Origin: Candidatus Nitrosocosmicus sp.
Lineage (GTDB): Archaea; Thermoproteota; Nitrososphaeria; Nitrososphaerales; Nitrososphaeraceae
Reading direction: 5' to 3'
Assembly: GCA_031177355.1 (NCBI GenBank)
Contig: JAPSGR010000007.1
Coordinates: 1 to 61,304 of the forward strand
DNA length: 61,304 nucleotides
In this document: positions 28,184 through 37,757 of the stretch, piece after piece
Position numbering within the stretch: position 1 is the stretch's first letter
How the letters are laid out: each line of letters begins with the position of its first letter
The notes under the pieces: generated by a model
Told to the model about the DNA's origin: nothing
Seen by the model: only the letters and a program-made list of their open reading frames with translations
Database searches by the model: none
Translations under genes and position numbers: made by a program

Positions 28184-29119
28184 TTAGATTTTTCTCATTC
28201 CGCTAAAGGAGACATTCAAAACGTTTTTTCTAACAATTCCAACTATAGAATAAATTAAATTTCTAATTTCCCCTACAAATGATCCAAGAAGGCGTATAAG
28301 TAAGCCATTTTCAGCGGGTAGTTTTGTGCATCCACCAATCACACCTTTTATTCTAGGTAATAGATCGAGTATTTCACTTTGTATTTGATTTATCTTATCC
28401 TTTGGAGTTAAAATGTAGATATTTCCTAATATATCATAATTATTCAATATTCCAAAAGATTTTACATTTTCTTTTTTGGGCTCTATTTTTGCCGTATCAA
28501 TTAATCTTAGTTTTTCGTTCTGATTTACTGATTTGACTTTCATAAAACAAATGTCATATTCAAAAGATTCATTGCTGGCCACTCTTCCAGGGGTTAGTAT
28601 CTCAGAATAAATACAAGTTCCTTCGTCATGAACCTTGATATTAGATATTTGATAGAATCTAGAATCTCTGAAAGGTATTATCTGATCAGGAATATATTCT
28701 AAATAACAATTTTTATCAACGTCCAAATTTATAATTTGGGTTCCAAAATTTTTATTCATTCTATATATTCTAGTAGCACTTTGAGTAGTAACGTGAGCTT
28801 TAGCTGAATTTGTAAGAGTGATATCGGTCCTGAATCTATCACCTTGCAATATACCTCCAGAAGGAGAGATCACATACACATAAGCCATTTCAGGACAAGT
28901 TTCTTCCAAATACATTGCTCGCTTTATACAAAGCGGAACCTTATAGTGCTGATATTTAATAGAGGTTTTGTGAAAAATTGGATCATGTTCTAACTTTAGA
29001 TGTAAGATACCTAATTTGCCAGCTTTTCCAATTCCCATCTGTTCTAAAGCGCTATCGTAATTTAATACTTCATTAGGAATTTTTTCAGGAGTACAGTAAG
29101 AAAGATTATATACACTCAT
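28184..29119 (-). CDS. ureD: Urease accessory protein UreD (UreH)
   Basis: Scaffold protein that binds apo-urease and with UreF and UreG delivers nickel. Family features include VYVISPSGGILQGDRF, HVTTQSATRIYRM and EYIPDQIIPFRDSRF. 311 residues, slightly longer than average. Last of the ure genes, 15 bases after ureG. Confidence 0.92.
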   Translation of the reverse strand: MSVYNLSYCTPEKIPNEVLNYDSALEQMGIGKAGKLGILHLKLEHDPIFHKTSIKYQHYKVPLCIKRAMYLEETCPEMAYVYVISPSGGILQGDRFRTDITLTNSAKAHVTTQSATRIYRMNKNFGTQIINLDVDKNCYLEYIPDQIIPFRDSRFYQISNIKVHDEGTCIYSEILTPGRVASNESFEYDICFMKVKSVNQNEKLRLIDTAKIEPKKENVKSFGILNNYDILGNIYILTPKDKINQIQSEILDLLPRIKGVIGGCTKLPAENGLLIRLLGSFVGEIRNLIYSIVGIVRKNVLNVSFSGMRKI

Positions 29120-29134
29120 AAAATCACGAAATGG

Positions 29135-29791
29135 TTAATTGATAGCTACAGATTTAGGAGGTGCATCAAACAATACATCTTTTATTATCTGTTCAGTAAC
29201 TTTTTTGACACCTTGACCTGTCTTGCTGTTAACAAAAACATATGGTTTATCATTTCTAACAATCTTTGCATCCCTTTCCATGACACTAAGATCAGCACCT
29301 ATAAAAGATGCAATATCTATTTTATTAATTACTAACAAATCAGAGGTTTCTATCCCCAGGCCACGTTTTCTAGGATATTTATCACCTCCAGAAACATCTA
29401 TGATATATATGAAATAATCAGCAAGAGCAGGACTAAATGTAGTTGTTATATTATCACCTCCACTCTCGATAATTATTAGATCAAGATTGGGATGCTTGGC
29501 CTCCATTTCCTCGACAACAGATATATTGATTGATGGATCCTCTCTCACTGCAGTATGAGGACAACCTCCAGTAGCTATACCTATTACAAGATCTTCTGGC
29601 ATTAATCCTCTCTCGGTGGCAAGATTTTTTCTCATCCTATCGGCATCTTCTCGTGAAACAACATCATTAGAAATAATTCCAACGTTATATCCTTCATTCT
29701 TTAAAATAGGAACTAACTGTTCTATTAGCATCGTTTTTCCTGATCCTACAGGACCCCCTATGCCAATGCGGGGAATTCTTGAAAGTGCCAC
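29135..29791 (-). CDS. ureG: Urease accessory GTPase UreG
   Basis: SIMIBI-class GTPase that carries nickel to urease. P-loop [17 protein letters not shown] near the N-terminus, the metal-binding Cys-Pro-His in [15 protein letters not shown], and guanine-specificity NKID. GTG start. 19 bases downstream of ureF. Confidence 0.96.
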   Translation of the reverse strand: MALSRIPRIGIGGPVGSGKTMLIEQLVPILKNEGYNVGIISNDVVSREDADRMRKNLATERGLMPEDLVIGIATGGCPHTAVREDPSINISVVEEMEAKHPNLDLIIIESGGDNITTTFSPALADYFIYIIDVSGGDKYPRKRGLGIETSDLLVINKIDIASFIGADLSVMERDAKIVRNDKPYVFVNSKTGQGVKKVTEQIIKDVLFDAPPKSVAIN

Positions 29792-29810
29792 AAAAAGTAA
29801 AATGAAAAAA

Positions 29811-30542
29811 TCAAGTTATAAACATTTTTGAATCCATCTGTTCATGGTGCATTTGGATTATATCTAATTGAGGGATAAATTGCCACATACTGTCTGCAGG
29901 TTGTTCAATATTTTTTAACACCGTAGATAATATGACAGGCTTTAATTCATTGATCATCATTTGCCCCTCATAATGCTGTAGGATGCCTAATCTAAGTGCT
30001 GCTCCTACTACACTGACCACAAAACCATACAATAGCATTAAACCCGATCTATCCTTTGTTAAATTCATAGAATTACATCCTAATGCGTAAGAAACAGGAA
30101 AAACGCCTTTGGCTAAACCATCCTTAATACTTTTTGAATAAAAAGTTAGAAATTCATCTTCGCTGCTAAATGTAGAAACACATCTTAGGAATTGAATGCC
30201 CGACCTAGTTGAGGCAGAACGAGTTTCATCTACCAATCTCATGAAATAATACATGTTATCCAGATCCACTAGTGATGTAAAGTCCTTCTTTTGTATGCTG
30301 TTATATGCATTTCCTATAACACAACAATCTGTGGGTCCAATCTGTTGAACAATATAGGCTCTAATAAAATCTGAAATTTCATCATACGATAATTTTCTAT
30401 TTTTATTATAAAACAAGAGTTCTAATCCATTGGAGGTTGTATACAACCCAGTTGGAAAAAAGGAATCAGATAATTGTAAAAAACTTAGATCCTCAATGGA
30501 TATAGATGATATTTTGTCGCTGTCAGTGTGCATGGATATCAA
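29811..30542 (-). CDS. ureF: Urease accessory protein UreF
   Basis: All-helical protein that gates UreG action on the urease-UreD complex. Recognisable segments are [20 protein letters not shown] at the N-terminus (usually SFPxGxFxxSxGLE) and [14 protein letters not shown] later. 243 residues. Its 5' end overlaps ureE by 20 bases, so the two are translated from one message. Confidence 0.92.
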   Translation of the reverse strand: MISMHTDSDKISSISIEDLSFLQLSDSFFPTGLYTTSNGLELLFYNKNRKLSYDEISDFIRAYIVQQIGPTDCCVIGNAYNSIQKKDFTSLVDLDNMYYFMRLVDETRSASTRSGIQFLRCVSTFSSEDEFLTFYSKSIKDGLAKGVFPVSYALGCNSMNLTKDRSGLMLLYGFVVSVVGAALRLGILQHYEGQMMINELKPVILSTVLKNIEQPADSMWQFIPQLDIIQMHHEQMDSKMFIT

Positions 30543-31098
30543 ATCCTTGGTCAGGTTCGAAAATAAGAGTTTCTGTACGAATTTCTACATAGTCTTTTAA
30601 ATCAGATAAGAGCCTTAAGAACAGATTTACCTCATCAGGGCTTTGGATAGGAAATATTATATCACCTTTATTGATTTTCAGTGGTCTATGTAAGTTTCCA
30701 ATTGTGTGACCCACCTTTATTGCAATATTCGTAAGGTCATGGTCATGGTCATGGTCATGGTCATGGCGATCATCACTATTGTCAATGTTGTTGTCATGTG
30801 AATGCCTATATCTTTTCTTAATATTCAGGATAGCCACAAGTTCTGGTGATAATTTTATGATTATCATTTTAGTATCATCTAAAAATGCTACATCACCATC
30901 TTTTAGATAAGTTCTAGAAGGTAGAATAAATCCTACATCAGTTTTTTTATCTGAAACCTTTCTCATCCTAACCTTCTCAGTTTCAGATCTCTGAATAGTT
31001 ATGGTTTCAAGAGTATTTTTTTTTAATGATTCTTCATACTTTAGATTCAAGTCTAAATTATTTTTTATATTCCCTATGATTGCTGTTACGGTTAACAT
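30523..31098 (-). CDS. ureE: Urease accessory protein UreE, nickel-binding
   Basis: Nickel chaperone. I chose the ATG at 31098, giving MLTVTAIIGN, the usual UreE start; the frame is open 15 codons further up. Two domains: an N-terminal peptide-binding domain and a C-terminal metal-binding domain with KVGHTIGNLHRPL. Between them a loop with HDHDHDHDHD plus HSHDN is encoded by a 6-bp tandem repeat (about 30737-30772). Many UreE proteins have such a run at the C-terminus; here it is internal, ahead of the HTIGNLH motif. Confidence 0.92.
   Translation of the reverse strand: MLTVTAIIGNIKNNLDLNLKYEESLKKNTLETITIQRSETEKVRMRKVSDKKTDVGFILPSRTYLKDGDVAFLDDTKMIIIKLSPELVAILNIKKRYRHSHDNNIDNSDDRHDHDHDHDHDLTNIAIKVGHTIGNLHRPLKINKGDIIFPIQSPDEVNLFLRLLSDLKDYVEIRTETLIFEPDQGFDIHAH
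30737..30772 (-). repeat. 6-bp tandem repeat encoding the UreE His-Asp run
   Basis: About five to six copies of GGTCAT on the plus strand encode alternating His and Asp. Copy number can vary without frameshift and would tune the number of metal-binding residues. Confidence 0.85.
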
Positions 31099-31220
31099 CA
31101 GATAAGATATACAGTCCAGTCTTATCCATAAAAACAATTTCAAATTGTTGTAATCACAATATACATTATAATAATAATTATTAGGAACGCTATTGAGACG
31201 AATAATTATTAAGAAAAATT

Positions 31221-31619
31221 TTATATTTTATTATCAATATCATCTAAGCCCCTATTATCTTTAGTAGTTGTGTTGGGGTTTAAGATTCTTACTTTTTTTA
31301 CAGCGTCTATCATATTTGTCAAATTTTGAGTATAATCGTATTTGCCATAATGTTGATAATTATCAGGATTTAAATCAGCGAACATGAATCTACTATCAGA
31401 TATTTCAACTTTTGATCCTACTTCGAATCTTTCGGCTATTATGCATTGTTTTACTAAATGATAAGGATAATCAAGGTTAAGATGTGATTTAGGATCTATC
31501 AATCCTGAAATCAAAGATAACTTTCCGAATTTTACAATCACATGTCTAATTTGCAAGGGATCGATGATCATCAAAGACTCATCAACGTTACATTTTTCAG
31601 TACAATGTCTAATTTGCAC
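31221..31619 (-). CDS. Unknown protein inside the urease operon (132 residues)
   Basis: Not recognised. No membrane segment and no obvious motif; it looks like a small beta-rich domain (HVIVKFGKLSLISGLIDP, FEVGSKVEISDSRFMF) with a polar C-terminal tail. The frame starts with GTG 6 bases after the thermosome stop; an ATG at 31571 gives a protein of 116 residues and is a good alternative, because the segment LQIRH after it partly repeats the first residues (a 14-base repeat ATGTCTAATTTGCA occurs at about 31534 and 31605). It lies between the thermosome and ureE. Confidence 0.6.
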   Translation of the reverse strand: MQIRHCTEKCNVDESLMIIDPLQIRHVIVKFGKLSLISGLIDPKSHLNLDYPYHLVKQCIIAERFEVGSKVEISDSRFMFADLNPDNYQHYGKYDYTQNLTNMIDAVKKVRILNPNTTTKDNRGLDDIDNKI

Positions 31620-31625
31620 TGGCTG

Positions 31626-33185
31626 TCACCTCTTTGAATCAGCAAGTGCCTGGGGATTAAGATCGTCTGCTGCTAAATTCTTGTCAATCCTGAGAACAGA
31701 TTTTGCCATTTCTCCTGATGCTTCTAATGCCATGGTCTTTACCAATACAGGATCAAGTACACCTTTGGTTACCATATTTACGATTTCTCCACTATCTATA
31801 TCAACTCCATATCCATCAGGTGATGCTTTAGCATTCATTACTTTTTCTAAACCATTAAATCCAGCATTTGTTAATATTTGTCTCATTATACTCTCCAGAG
31901 CAGAAGTTACCACTTCAAGGCCAACTTGCTCCAATCCATTGAGTTTTAATTGTTTGATTTTTTCGATAATATGTAATTCAGCGGCGCCACCACCTGGAAC
32001 GACTCCATAATTTAAGGCTGCTTCTGCAGCATTAATTCCATCGATTGTTGATCTCCATCTCTCTAAGGATGTTTCTTTTGTTGATCCTGATATCAAGATT
32101 GTAATAATCTTTTTTCCATCACCATTTTCCAAGTATATTATCCCGTTATCCTCATCTTCGTATATTTTTTCAGAAACACCAATAATATCATTATTTTTCA
32201 GATCATCTAATGTTCGTATTGGCTTGGCACCAGTATACCTTGATAAATATTCTATTTCTTCATTTGAGATATGAACTGCAAATAGGCCTTTTGACACAAA
32301 TAGATCTTCAATTATTTGATCTACCTCAGGCGAGGCTATAAATAGAGTATTTGCACCTGTTTCTACTATAGTGTCTACAATTCTTTTGGATTTTTCTAGA
32401 CGATCCTTTTCCATAGTAAGAATATCTTGATATTTGCTATTTTCTTTGATCCAAGATTCTTTTACAGGTTTTAAATCTAATTTTAGGATAAGAATCTTTG
32501 AATTTTCAACTTTGCTTGGAAGCTCAGGGTCAATTCTTTTTCTTTCAAGGACAATCCCGTTAAAAATTTTGTCGTCAACATCAACTCTTCTTATCACTTT
32601 AACTGCTTTGTCAAAATCATATAACCCGTTGTATATGGCATCCTTTCCCACAGTACGCAAGGCCTCAACTACTAGTTTATGCAACACCCGACCATCAAGT
32701 TTAGACGATAGGCTTGTTTTAACAATTTGGTCAAGTTCGGCATCACTTAGTTTAATTTTCGTAGCACTTTTCATTAATAAATCACAGGAATGCTTTATAC
32801 CACTCTCTATGCCTTCTACGACCTTGGTAGGATGAACAGCTAGTTCGCGGATTAGCCTCTTACCTTCTTTTATCATTTCAGCTGCTAGAATAACCGCAGT
32901 GGTTGTACCATCTCCCACTTTTTGTTCTTGTCTTTCTGCAATTTCCACAATCATTCGTGCTACAGGATGAATTGCCCTTAAGGAGAGCAATATAGTAACA
33001 CCATCATTAGATACATGCCTATTCATAGATTGATCGATCAAAAGTTTGTCCAGGCCCTTTGGTCCCAATGTTGTTCTAACAGTATCTGCTACTGCCATTA
33101 CAGCATTAGAATTGGATTCTAAGGCATTAAATTCGATGTTTTCGGCAATTGGTTTCCAAACTCCAAAATTTTGCGGTGAAGACAT
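31626..33185 (-). CDS. Group II chaperonin (thermosome) subunit in the urease operon
   Basis: ATP-driven protein-folding chaperonin subunit. Signatures include RTTLGPKGLDKLL, NDGVTIL, VGDGTTTAV and VVPGGGAAEL. The ATG at 33185 (MSSPQNFG) is preferred to a TTG seven codons upstream. 519 residues is shorter than usual (about 540-560), and the C-terminus (LNPQALADSKR) lacks the Gly-Gly-Met repeats common in thermosomes, so this is a divergent paralogue. It lies 84 bases after ureC and 6 before the 132-residue gene, ahead of ureE. A dedicated role in urease folding is an inference. Confidence 0.9.
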   Translation of the reverse strand: MSSPQNFGVWKPIAENIEFNALESNSNAVMAVADTVRTTLGPKGLDKLLIDQSMNRHVSNDGVTILLSLRAIHPVARMIVEIAERQEQKVGDGTTTAVILAAEMIKEGKRLIRELAVHPTKVVEGIESGIKHSCDLLMKSATKIKLSDAELDQIVKTSLSSKLDGRVLHKLVVEALRTVGKDAIYNGLYDFDKAVKVIRRVDVDDKIFNGIVLERKRIDPELPSKVENSKILILKLDLKPVKESWIKENSKYQDILTMEKDRLEKSKRIVDTIVETGANTLFIASPEVDQIIEDLFVSKGLFAVHISNEEIEYLSRYTGAKPIRTLDDLKNNDIIGVSEKIYEDEDNGIIYLENGDGKKIITILISGSTKETSLERWRSTIDGINAAEAALNYGVVPGGGAAELHIIEKIKQLKLNGLEQVGLEVVTSALESIMRQILTNAGFNGLEKVMNAKASPDGYGVDIDSGEIVNMVTKGVLDPVLVKTMALEASGEMAKSVLRIDKNLAADDLNPQALADSKR

Positions 33186-33269
33186 ATTTTTAGATTTGAA
33201 GACCAAGAGATAAATGTATCAGAAATAATAAAACAAAACAAAAATTTGAAAATAAAAATAAGATTGGAA

Positions 33270-34997
33270 CTACGCCATAAAGTATCTCTGAGCTAATGTT
33301 AGTTCCGTTGCAGGATCAACTGTAGCAATCTGCCCATCAATTTTTACTTCATATGTTTCAGGATCGATCTTAATTTCTGGTGTTTTATCGTTCCACATCA
33401 TGTCTTTCTTTCCGATACTTCTGCAATTACTTACAGGCAATACCGTCTTCTCTAAGCCTAGTTTTTGAGGAACACCCAATGATATTGCTTTTTTTGACAT
33501 GAATGTAAAAGAGGTCTTCTTTACGGCGCGTCCCATGGCCCCAAACATGGGTCTATAGAATACTGGCTCTGGTGTTGGTATAGAAGCATTTGGATCTCCC
33601 ATTATGGACCAGGCTATAAAGCCACCTTTAAATACCATTTTTGGTTTTGCGGCAAAGAATGGAGTGTTATACATCACTATATCAGCATATTTTCCTACCT
33701 CTAGTGAGCCAAGATGATCAGAAACACCATGTGTAATGGCACAATTAATCGTCGTTTTTGCAATATAACGTTTTGCTCTTAAATTATCATTATCTCCTTC
33801 CTCATCTTTTAGTTTTCCTTTCATTTTTTTCATTTTATCTGCTGTTTGCCATGCACGGATTACCACTTCTCCAATTCTACCCATCGCCTGACTATCAGAT
33901 GAATACATGCTAAGGATTCCTTCATCATGCAACACGTCTTCTGCTGCGATAGTTTCGGCTCTTATTCTAGAATCTGCAAAAGCGACGTCTTCTGCAACTG
34001 CGGGATTAAGATGGTGACAGAACATAAGCATATCCAAATGTTCATCAATCGTATTGACAGTAAATGGTCTAGTAGGATTGGTGGATGAGGGCAATACATT
34101 AGGTTCTGCCGCAATAGCCATAATATCTGGAGCATGACCTCCACCAGCACCCTCAGTGTGATAAGTATGAACAGCTCGTCCATCTATTGCATTTACTGTA
34201 TCCTCAAGGTATCCACATTCATTTATAGAATCAGTGTGAATGGCAACTTGGACATCTGTTAAATCGGCTGCACGAAGTGATGCATCCAAAACGGCTGGAG
34301 TAGTTCCCCAGTCTTCATGATCCTTTAATCCACAAGCACCAGCTTCAATTTGTTCCATCTGAGTGGCCAAAGACGGATGAGAATCATTACCTTTTCCTAA
34401 AAATCCCCAATTCATTGGAGTATCTTCAACCGCTTCTAGCATTCTGCTTATATTAAACACACCAGGTGTACATGTAGTAGCGTTGGTACCATCTGCAGGA
34501 CCAGTACCTCCACCTATCATATTACAAATACCATTGCTAATTCCATCGAGATATTGCTGTGGTGAAATCATGTGAATATGAGTGTCAAAGTGTCCAGGAG
34601 TGCAGATAGTATGCTCACCAGCAGTTGCTTCTGTGCAAGCGGACACCACTAGATTTCTATCAACGTCATCCATTACTAACGGATTTCCTGCTTTTCCTAT
34701 ACCCGCAATTTTACCATCCTTAATACCGATATCTCCCTTTACTATTCCTATTACAGGATCTAATACTACAGCATTTGTAATGACAAAATCTAAAGCTCCT
34801 GCCGCATTGGTAACACCTGGAGTCTGTGCTAGACCATCACGAATTGTTTTACCACCACCAAATACACATTCATCACCATGAGAAATCAAATCTTTTTCGA
34901 CCTCAATTAAGAGATCAGTATCACCTAAGCGGATCTTGTCTCCTTTCGTAGGGCCAAATAGGTCAGTGTATTGCTGTTTAGTTAATTTTAGAACCAA
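33270..34997 (-). CDS. ureC: Urease subunit alpha, catalytic
   Basis: Catalytic nickel subunit that hydrolyses urea to ammonia and carbamate. The motifs are present: nickel ligands in HFDTHIHMI, carbamylated Lys in [11 protein letters not shown], His ligands in [10 protein letters not shown] and GGGHAPDIM, flap Cys-His in MFCHHLNP, and the Asp ligand in [12 protein letters not shown]. 575 residues. The TTG start directly follows the TAA of ureB (TAATTG), so translation may be coupled. Confidence 0.98.
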   Translation of the reverse strand: MVLKLTKQQYTDLFGPTKGDKIRLGDTDLLIEVEKDLISHGDECVFGGGKTIRDGLAQTPGVTNAAGALDFVITNAVVLDPVIGIVKGDIGIKDGKIAGIGKAGNPLVMDDVDRNLVVSACTEATAGEHTICTPGHFDTHIHMISPQQYLDGISNGICNMIGGGTGPADGTNATTCTPGVFNISRMLEAVEDTPMNWGFLGKGNDSHPSLATQMEQIEAGACGLKDHEDWGTTPAVLDASLRAADLTDVQVAIHTDSINECGYLEDTVNAIDGRAVHTYHTEGAGGGHAPDIMAIAAEPNVLPSSTNPTRPFTVNTIDEHLDMLMFCHHLNPAVAEDVAFADSRIRAETIAAEDVLHDEGILSMYSSDSQAMGRIGEVVIRAWQTADKMKKMKGKLKDEEGDNDNLRAKRYIAKTTINCAITHGVSDHLGSLEVGKYADIVMYNTPFFAAKPKMVFKGGFIAWSIMGDPNASIPTPEPVFYRPMFGAMGRAVKKTSFTFMSKKAISLGVPQKLGLEKTVLPVSNCRSIGKKDMMWNDKTPEIKIDPETYEVKIDGQIATVDPATELTLAQRYFMA

Positions 34998-35402
34998 TTA
35001 TATCCTCTCCTCCTTATTATTACCCATTCCTTTAAAGCCATAGAACTTGGCTTTTTCAAATGCAGATTTTTTTATATTACCAGATTTCATACTTCCCATC
35101 GTCAATCCATTAAATCCAAAACAAACTCTTGAACCTCCTAATTCACATAGTTCAACTTCTTTTGAATCACCAGGTTCAAACCTTATAGAAGTTCCGGCGG
35201 GTATATTTAATCTATAGCCAAAGGTTTGTTCCCTAGGAAAATCCAATGCCTTATTAATTTCAAAGAAATGTGTATGAGATCCAATCTGAGATGGTCTATC
35301 ACCGGTATTTTTTACAGTAACCTTAATGGTTTTTCTATTTTCATTGCACAGTACATCTCCCTCAGCTAAAATATATTCCCCAGGTTTCATTATAAAGGAC
35401 AA
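34998..35402 (-). CDS. ureB: Urease subunit beta
   Basis: Structural beta-rich subunit. Motifs [36 protein letters not shown] and [21 protein letters not shown] are standard. It is a separate gene, as in bacteria, not fused to ureA. 50 bases after ureA. Confidence 0.96.
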   Translation of the reverse strand: MSFIMKPGEYILAEGDVLCNENRKTIKVTVKNTGDRPSQIGSHTHFFEINKALDFPREQTFGYRLNIPAGTSIRFEPGDSKEVELCELGGSRVCFGFNGLTMGSMKSGNIKKSAFEKAKFYGFKGMGNNKEERI

Positions 35403-35452
35403 CCTCCTCTCAAGGATTCTGATTTAATTATGCATATCATTTCTTTTTCCTC

Positions 35453-35755
35453 CTACTGAATTGGATCGTGAACGGTAACAAGCTTCGTACCATCTGGAAA
35501 TGTAGCTTCTGCTTGCACAGTATGTATCATTTCAGGAACTCCCTCCATAACATCTGTCCTTTTTAAAATATTTCTTGCAGATGACATCAACTCTGCGACT
35601 GATTTTCCTTCACGAGCACCTTCTACTATGTAATTCGCTATATAAGCAATCGATTCTGGATAGTTAAGTTTTATTCCCTTTTGTTTTCTTCCCTCGGCAA
35701 TTTGAGCTGCTGTCCATATCATCATCTTTTCTATTTCTCTTGGAACTAACATCAT
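35453..35755 (-). CDS. ureA: Urease subunit gamma
   Basis: Small structural subunit (100 residues), with [30 protein letters not shown] and a C-terminal TVHDPI. First of the ure genes; the 115 bases upstream hold a TATA-like CATATATATT and a palindrome, so the urease promoter is probably here. Confidence 0.96.
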   Translation of the reverse strand: MMLVPREIEKMMIWTAAQIAEGRKQKGIKLNYPESIAYIANYIVEGAREGKSVAELMSSARNILKRTDVMEGVPEMIHTVQAEATFPDGTKLVTVHDPIQ

Positions 35756-35810
35756 TTTAATTCATATATAACAAACGTAGTGAATTATTTTAAAATTCAA
35801 AATAATAATC

Positions 35811-35818
35811 AATATATA
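35811..35818 (-). promoter_or_regulatory. Candidate TATA box of the urease operon
   Basis: AATATATA (minus strand TATATATT) about 56-63 bases upstream of the ureA start, predicting a start of transcription near 35790 and a leader of roughly 35 bases. A second AT-rich site at 35764-35770 is too near the ATG. Confidence 0.4.
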
Positions 35819-35844
35819 TGAACAATTACCATTTTCAGACTCGA

Positions 35845-35864
35845 TTTAGTCGACATCGACTAAA
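35845..35864. promoter_or_regulatory. 20-bp palindrome upstream of ureA
   Basis: TTTAGTCGA-CA-TCGACTAAA is a perfect 9+9 inverted repeat with a 2-base centre. The centre is too short for a normal terminator hairpin, and it contains the relatively rare GTCGAC. It lies about 27-53 bases upstream of the candidate TATA box, where an archaeal activator would bind, and 6 bases beyond the stop of the 191-residue gene. It could be an operator for the urease genes. Confidence 0.45.
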
Positions 35865-35870
35865 AAGTTA

Positions 35871-36446
35871 TTATTTCTTTGAGATCTTAATAGGTAAACA
35901 CATCTTTAGCCAATATAATGTTTTGTTATAGTCACCGTTTTTTCCAGTTGGTAAAATAAATTCATATTTTTCGTTGTCTGTATTAATTATCAATACATTT
36001 TCCTTTATAGCGGTCCCAAGCATATTTGAAACCAAGGTTTTAACATCAGGATAGAATACAAATTTTGTAATGTTTTTGTAATTTATAGAGGCTTCATTCA
36101 AATCTGAATTATCTTTTAGAACAAAAGCATCCTTTTTCTTAATATCAGAATATTCAATTTTTTTTGATAATATATAGTAAAGGTATGGTCCAAGTCCAGC
36201 GACAAAACCAGGATCAGTAAGTTTGCGAATAAAGTTTTTCTTAAACAAGATAATTCGACTTGGAGTAAATGTAAGTAGGTAATCAATTTTCATAGGTTTT
36301 TGTTTTACATATCCAGAGAGTCTTAATATGATGGGTTCAACATTACGGTCATCCATTAGATCGCAAAACATTTTAATTTTTTGTACATCAGACAGTGTAG
36401 AATCAGATTTGATCCTATTCAAATCTATCTCTAGTTCGGACATCAC
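35871..36446 (-). CDS. Unknown protein between urea channel and urease (191 residues)
   Basis: Not recognised. The middle has alternating strands (IDYLLTFTPSRIILFKK, VLIINTDNEKYEFILP) that could make a PH-like beta barrel, with no membrane segment. It lies 93 bases after the urea channel gene and 115 before ureA on the same strand, inside the urea cluster, but has no motif linking it to urea. Confidence 0.65.
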   Translation of the reverse strand: MMSELEIDLNRIKSDSTLSDVQKIKMFCDLMDDRNVEPIILRLSGYVKQKPMKIDYLLTFTPSRIILFKKNFIRKLTDPGFVAGLGPYLYYILSKKIEYSDIKKKDAFVLKDNSDLNEASINYKNITKFVFYPDVKTLVSNMLGTAIKENVLIINTDNEKYEFILPTGKNGDYNKTLYWLKMCLPIKISKK

Positions 36447-36539
36447 GCTAAGTTATAGAATGTGAAATATTACTTTAATTAAAAAAATGGGTATCGTATT
36501 CCTAAACTAAAGAAGAATGGTAGAAGGATTAAAGAAAGG

Positions 36540-37676
36540 CTATCCTTCGGGCCTAGACCATCCTATTCCGGCCGGAATATTTGAAAATCCAAAGATTGCA
36601 ATCAGCCATACCCATGCTGTAAACACGAATGGACCTGTGAGTGCGGGTAAGCCCCACTGTCCAAAGAACCGTTGGAGTGCAGGCATTACGATTACAGAAC
36701 AGGCAACAGTAGCAAGTACTGCCATAAAAAATGATTGCCATGTTAGGGGTACAAAACTAGTCAGGGCTATCATTACAAGTACCTGATTAAATCCATGTAA
36801 ACCAATTCTAGTTTCTTGGGTAGGTAACTTCATCAATATAGACAACGCAGCACCAATCGCTGATCCTACAAATGCCATGAGTCCCGCTAGATACAGTGGT
36901 GAATATTCATTCCATTGTGCTGTATACCCATTTGTAAACCAAGGCCTATCCTGAACACCAGCGATAAAGGGTGCCAATTCAAAAGTTAGAGTAAGCCCAA
37001 CAACCCAAAATACGCCTGTCTTCCAATTCTCAACAAAGGTAACTTGAGACACACCCTTGAGTGTTGCAATAATAAATTCTTTGGCGGTCCATTTGAAATT
37101 TTCAGGTTTCAATTGGACAGGATTATCACTCCCAGATATTTTATCTTCTTTAGCAGATTGAGGAATTTCGGGCCAAACATCGTGTCCATAACGCTTACTT
37201 GCATACATCATAGCCCATGTAGTGAATATGAATGAGGAAGTAAATCCTGGAATAGCAACTGAGTTAGCTATACCGCCTCTCTCGTCAGGACTAAATATAT
37301 CTCCCATAAAGTGTGAAAATGCCATCCATGCCACAGCGGTAATAATTGCTCCAAATAAGGAAATCGTCAACGTTACTCGGTTTGCTTTTACAAATGGTCC
37401 AGACCAAAAGGCCATTCCTGTTAGTATGGAATTGTATCCAAACAATCCAAACGTAACTAACCCATAATCTGCACCCAGTAGTAACGCTGTTGCCGCTCCA
37501 ATTAAACCCGCGGCGACCATCATTACACCGGCTTTTCGTGAGGCTAAAAGCACACCTGCAAGAATAAATATACCAGTTACTGGAGAACTCAGCAAAGGAA
37601 CTTCAGAGATGCCATTAAACAAGATATAAAAGAAATCTAGAAGAGGATCTCCCGACGAATATGTTGGTATTCCCAT
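36540..37676 (-). CDS. Urea transporter, UT family
   Basis: Integral membrane channel or facilitator for urea. The repeated UT hallmarks are visible: FYILFNGISEVPLLSSPVTG, GLFGYNSILTGMAFW in the first half and LHGFNQVLVMIAL in the second, giving two homologous halves of five helices. 378 residues. It is a passive uptake route alongside the active symporter upstream. Two AT-rich palindromes lie in its upstream region. Confidence 0.9.
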   Translation of the reverse strand: MGIPTYSSGDPLLDFFYILFNGISEVPLLSSPVTGIFILAGVLLASRKAGVMMVAAGLIGAATALLLGADYGLVTFGLFGYNSILTGMAFWSGPFVKANRVTLTISLFGAIITAVAWMAFSHFMGDIFSPDERGGIANSVAIPGFTSSFIFTTWAMMYASKRYGHDVWPEIPQSAKEDKISGSDNPVQLKPENFKWTAKEFIIATLKGVSQVTFVENWKTGVFWVVGLTLTFELAPFIAGVQDRPWFTNGYTAQWNEYSPLYLAGLMAFVGSAIGAALSILMKLPTQETRIGLHGFNQVLVMIALTSFVPLTWQSFFMAVLATVACSVIVMPALQRFFGQWGLPALTGPFVFTAWVWLIAIFGFSNIPAGIGWSRPEG

Positions 37677-37695
37677 AGAAGGATTTTGTACAGGT

Positions 37696-37737
37696 ATTGT
37701 TTAACAATTTGTATTGAATATCAGTTTATTAATAAAC
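37696..37737. promoter_or_regulatory. Two palindromes upstream of the urea channel
   Basis: ATTGTT-T-AACAAT (37696-37708) and GTTTATTAATAAAC (37724-37737) are perfect inverted repeats. The second includes a TATA-like core 48-61 bases before the start at 37676; the first lies between that core and the start, where a repressor could act. AT richness makes chance palindromes fairly common here. Confidence 0.3.
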
Positions 37738-37757
37738 AAAGGATTGGCAACCATAAA

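Noticed and set aside
35845-35864. Intrinsic terminator of the 191-residue gene
   Set aside because: The inverted repeat has only a 2-base centre and no following T run on the transcribed strand; an operator is more likely.
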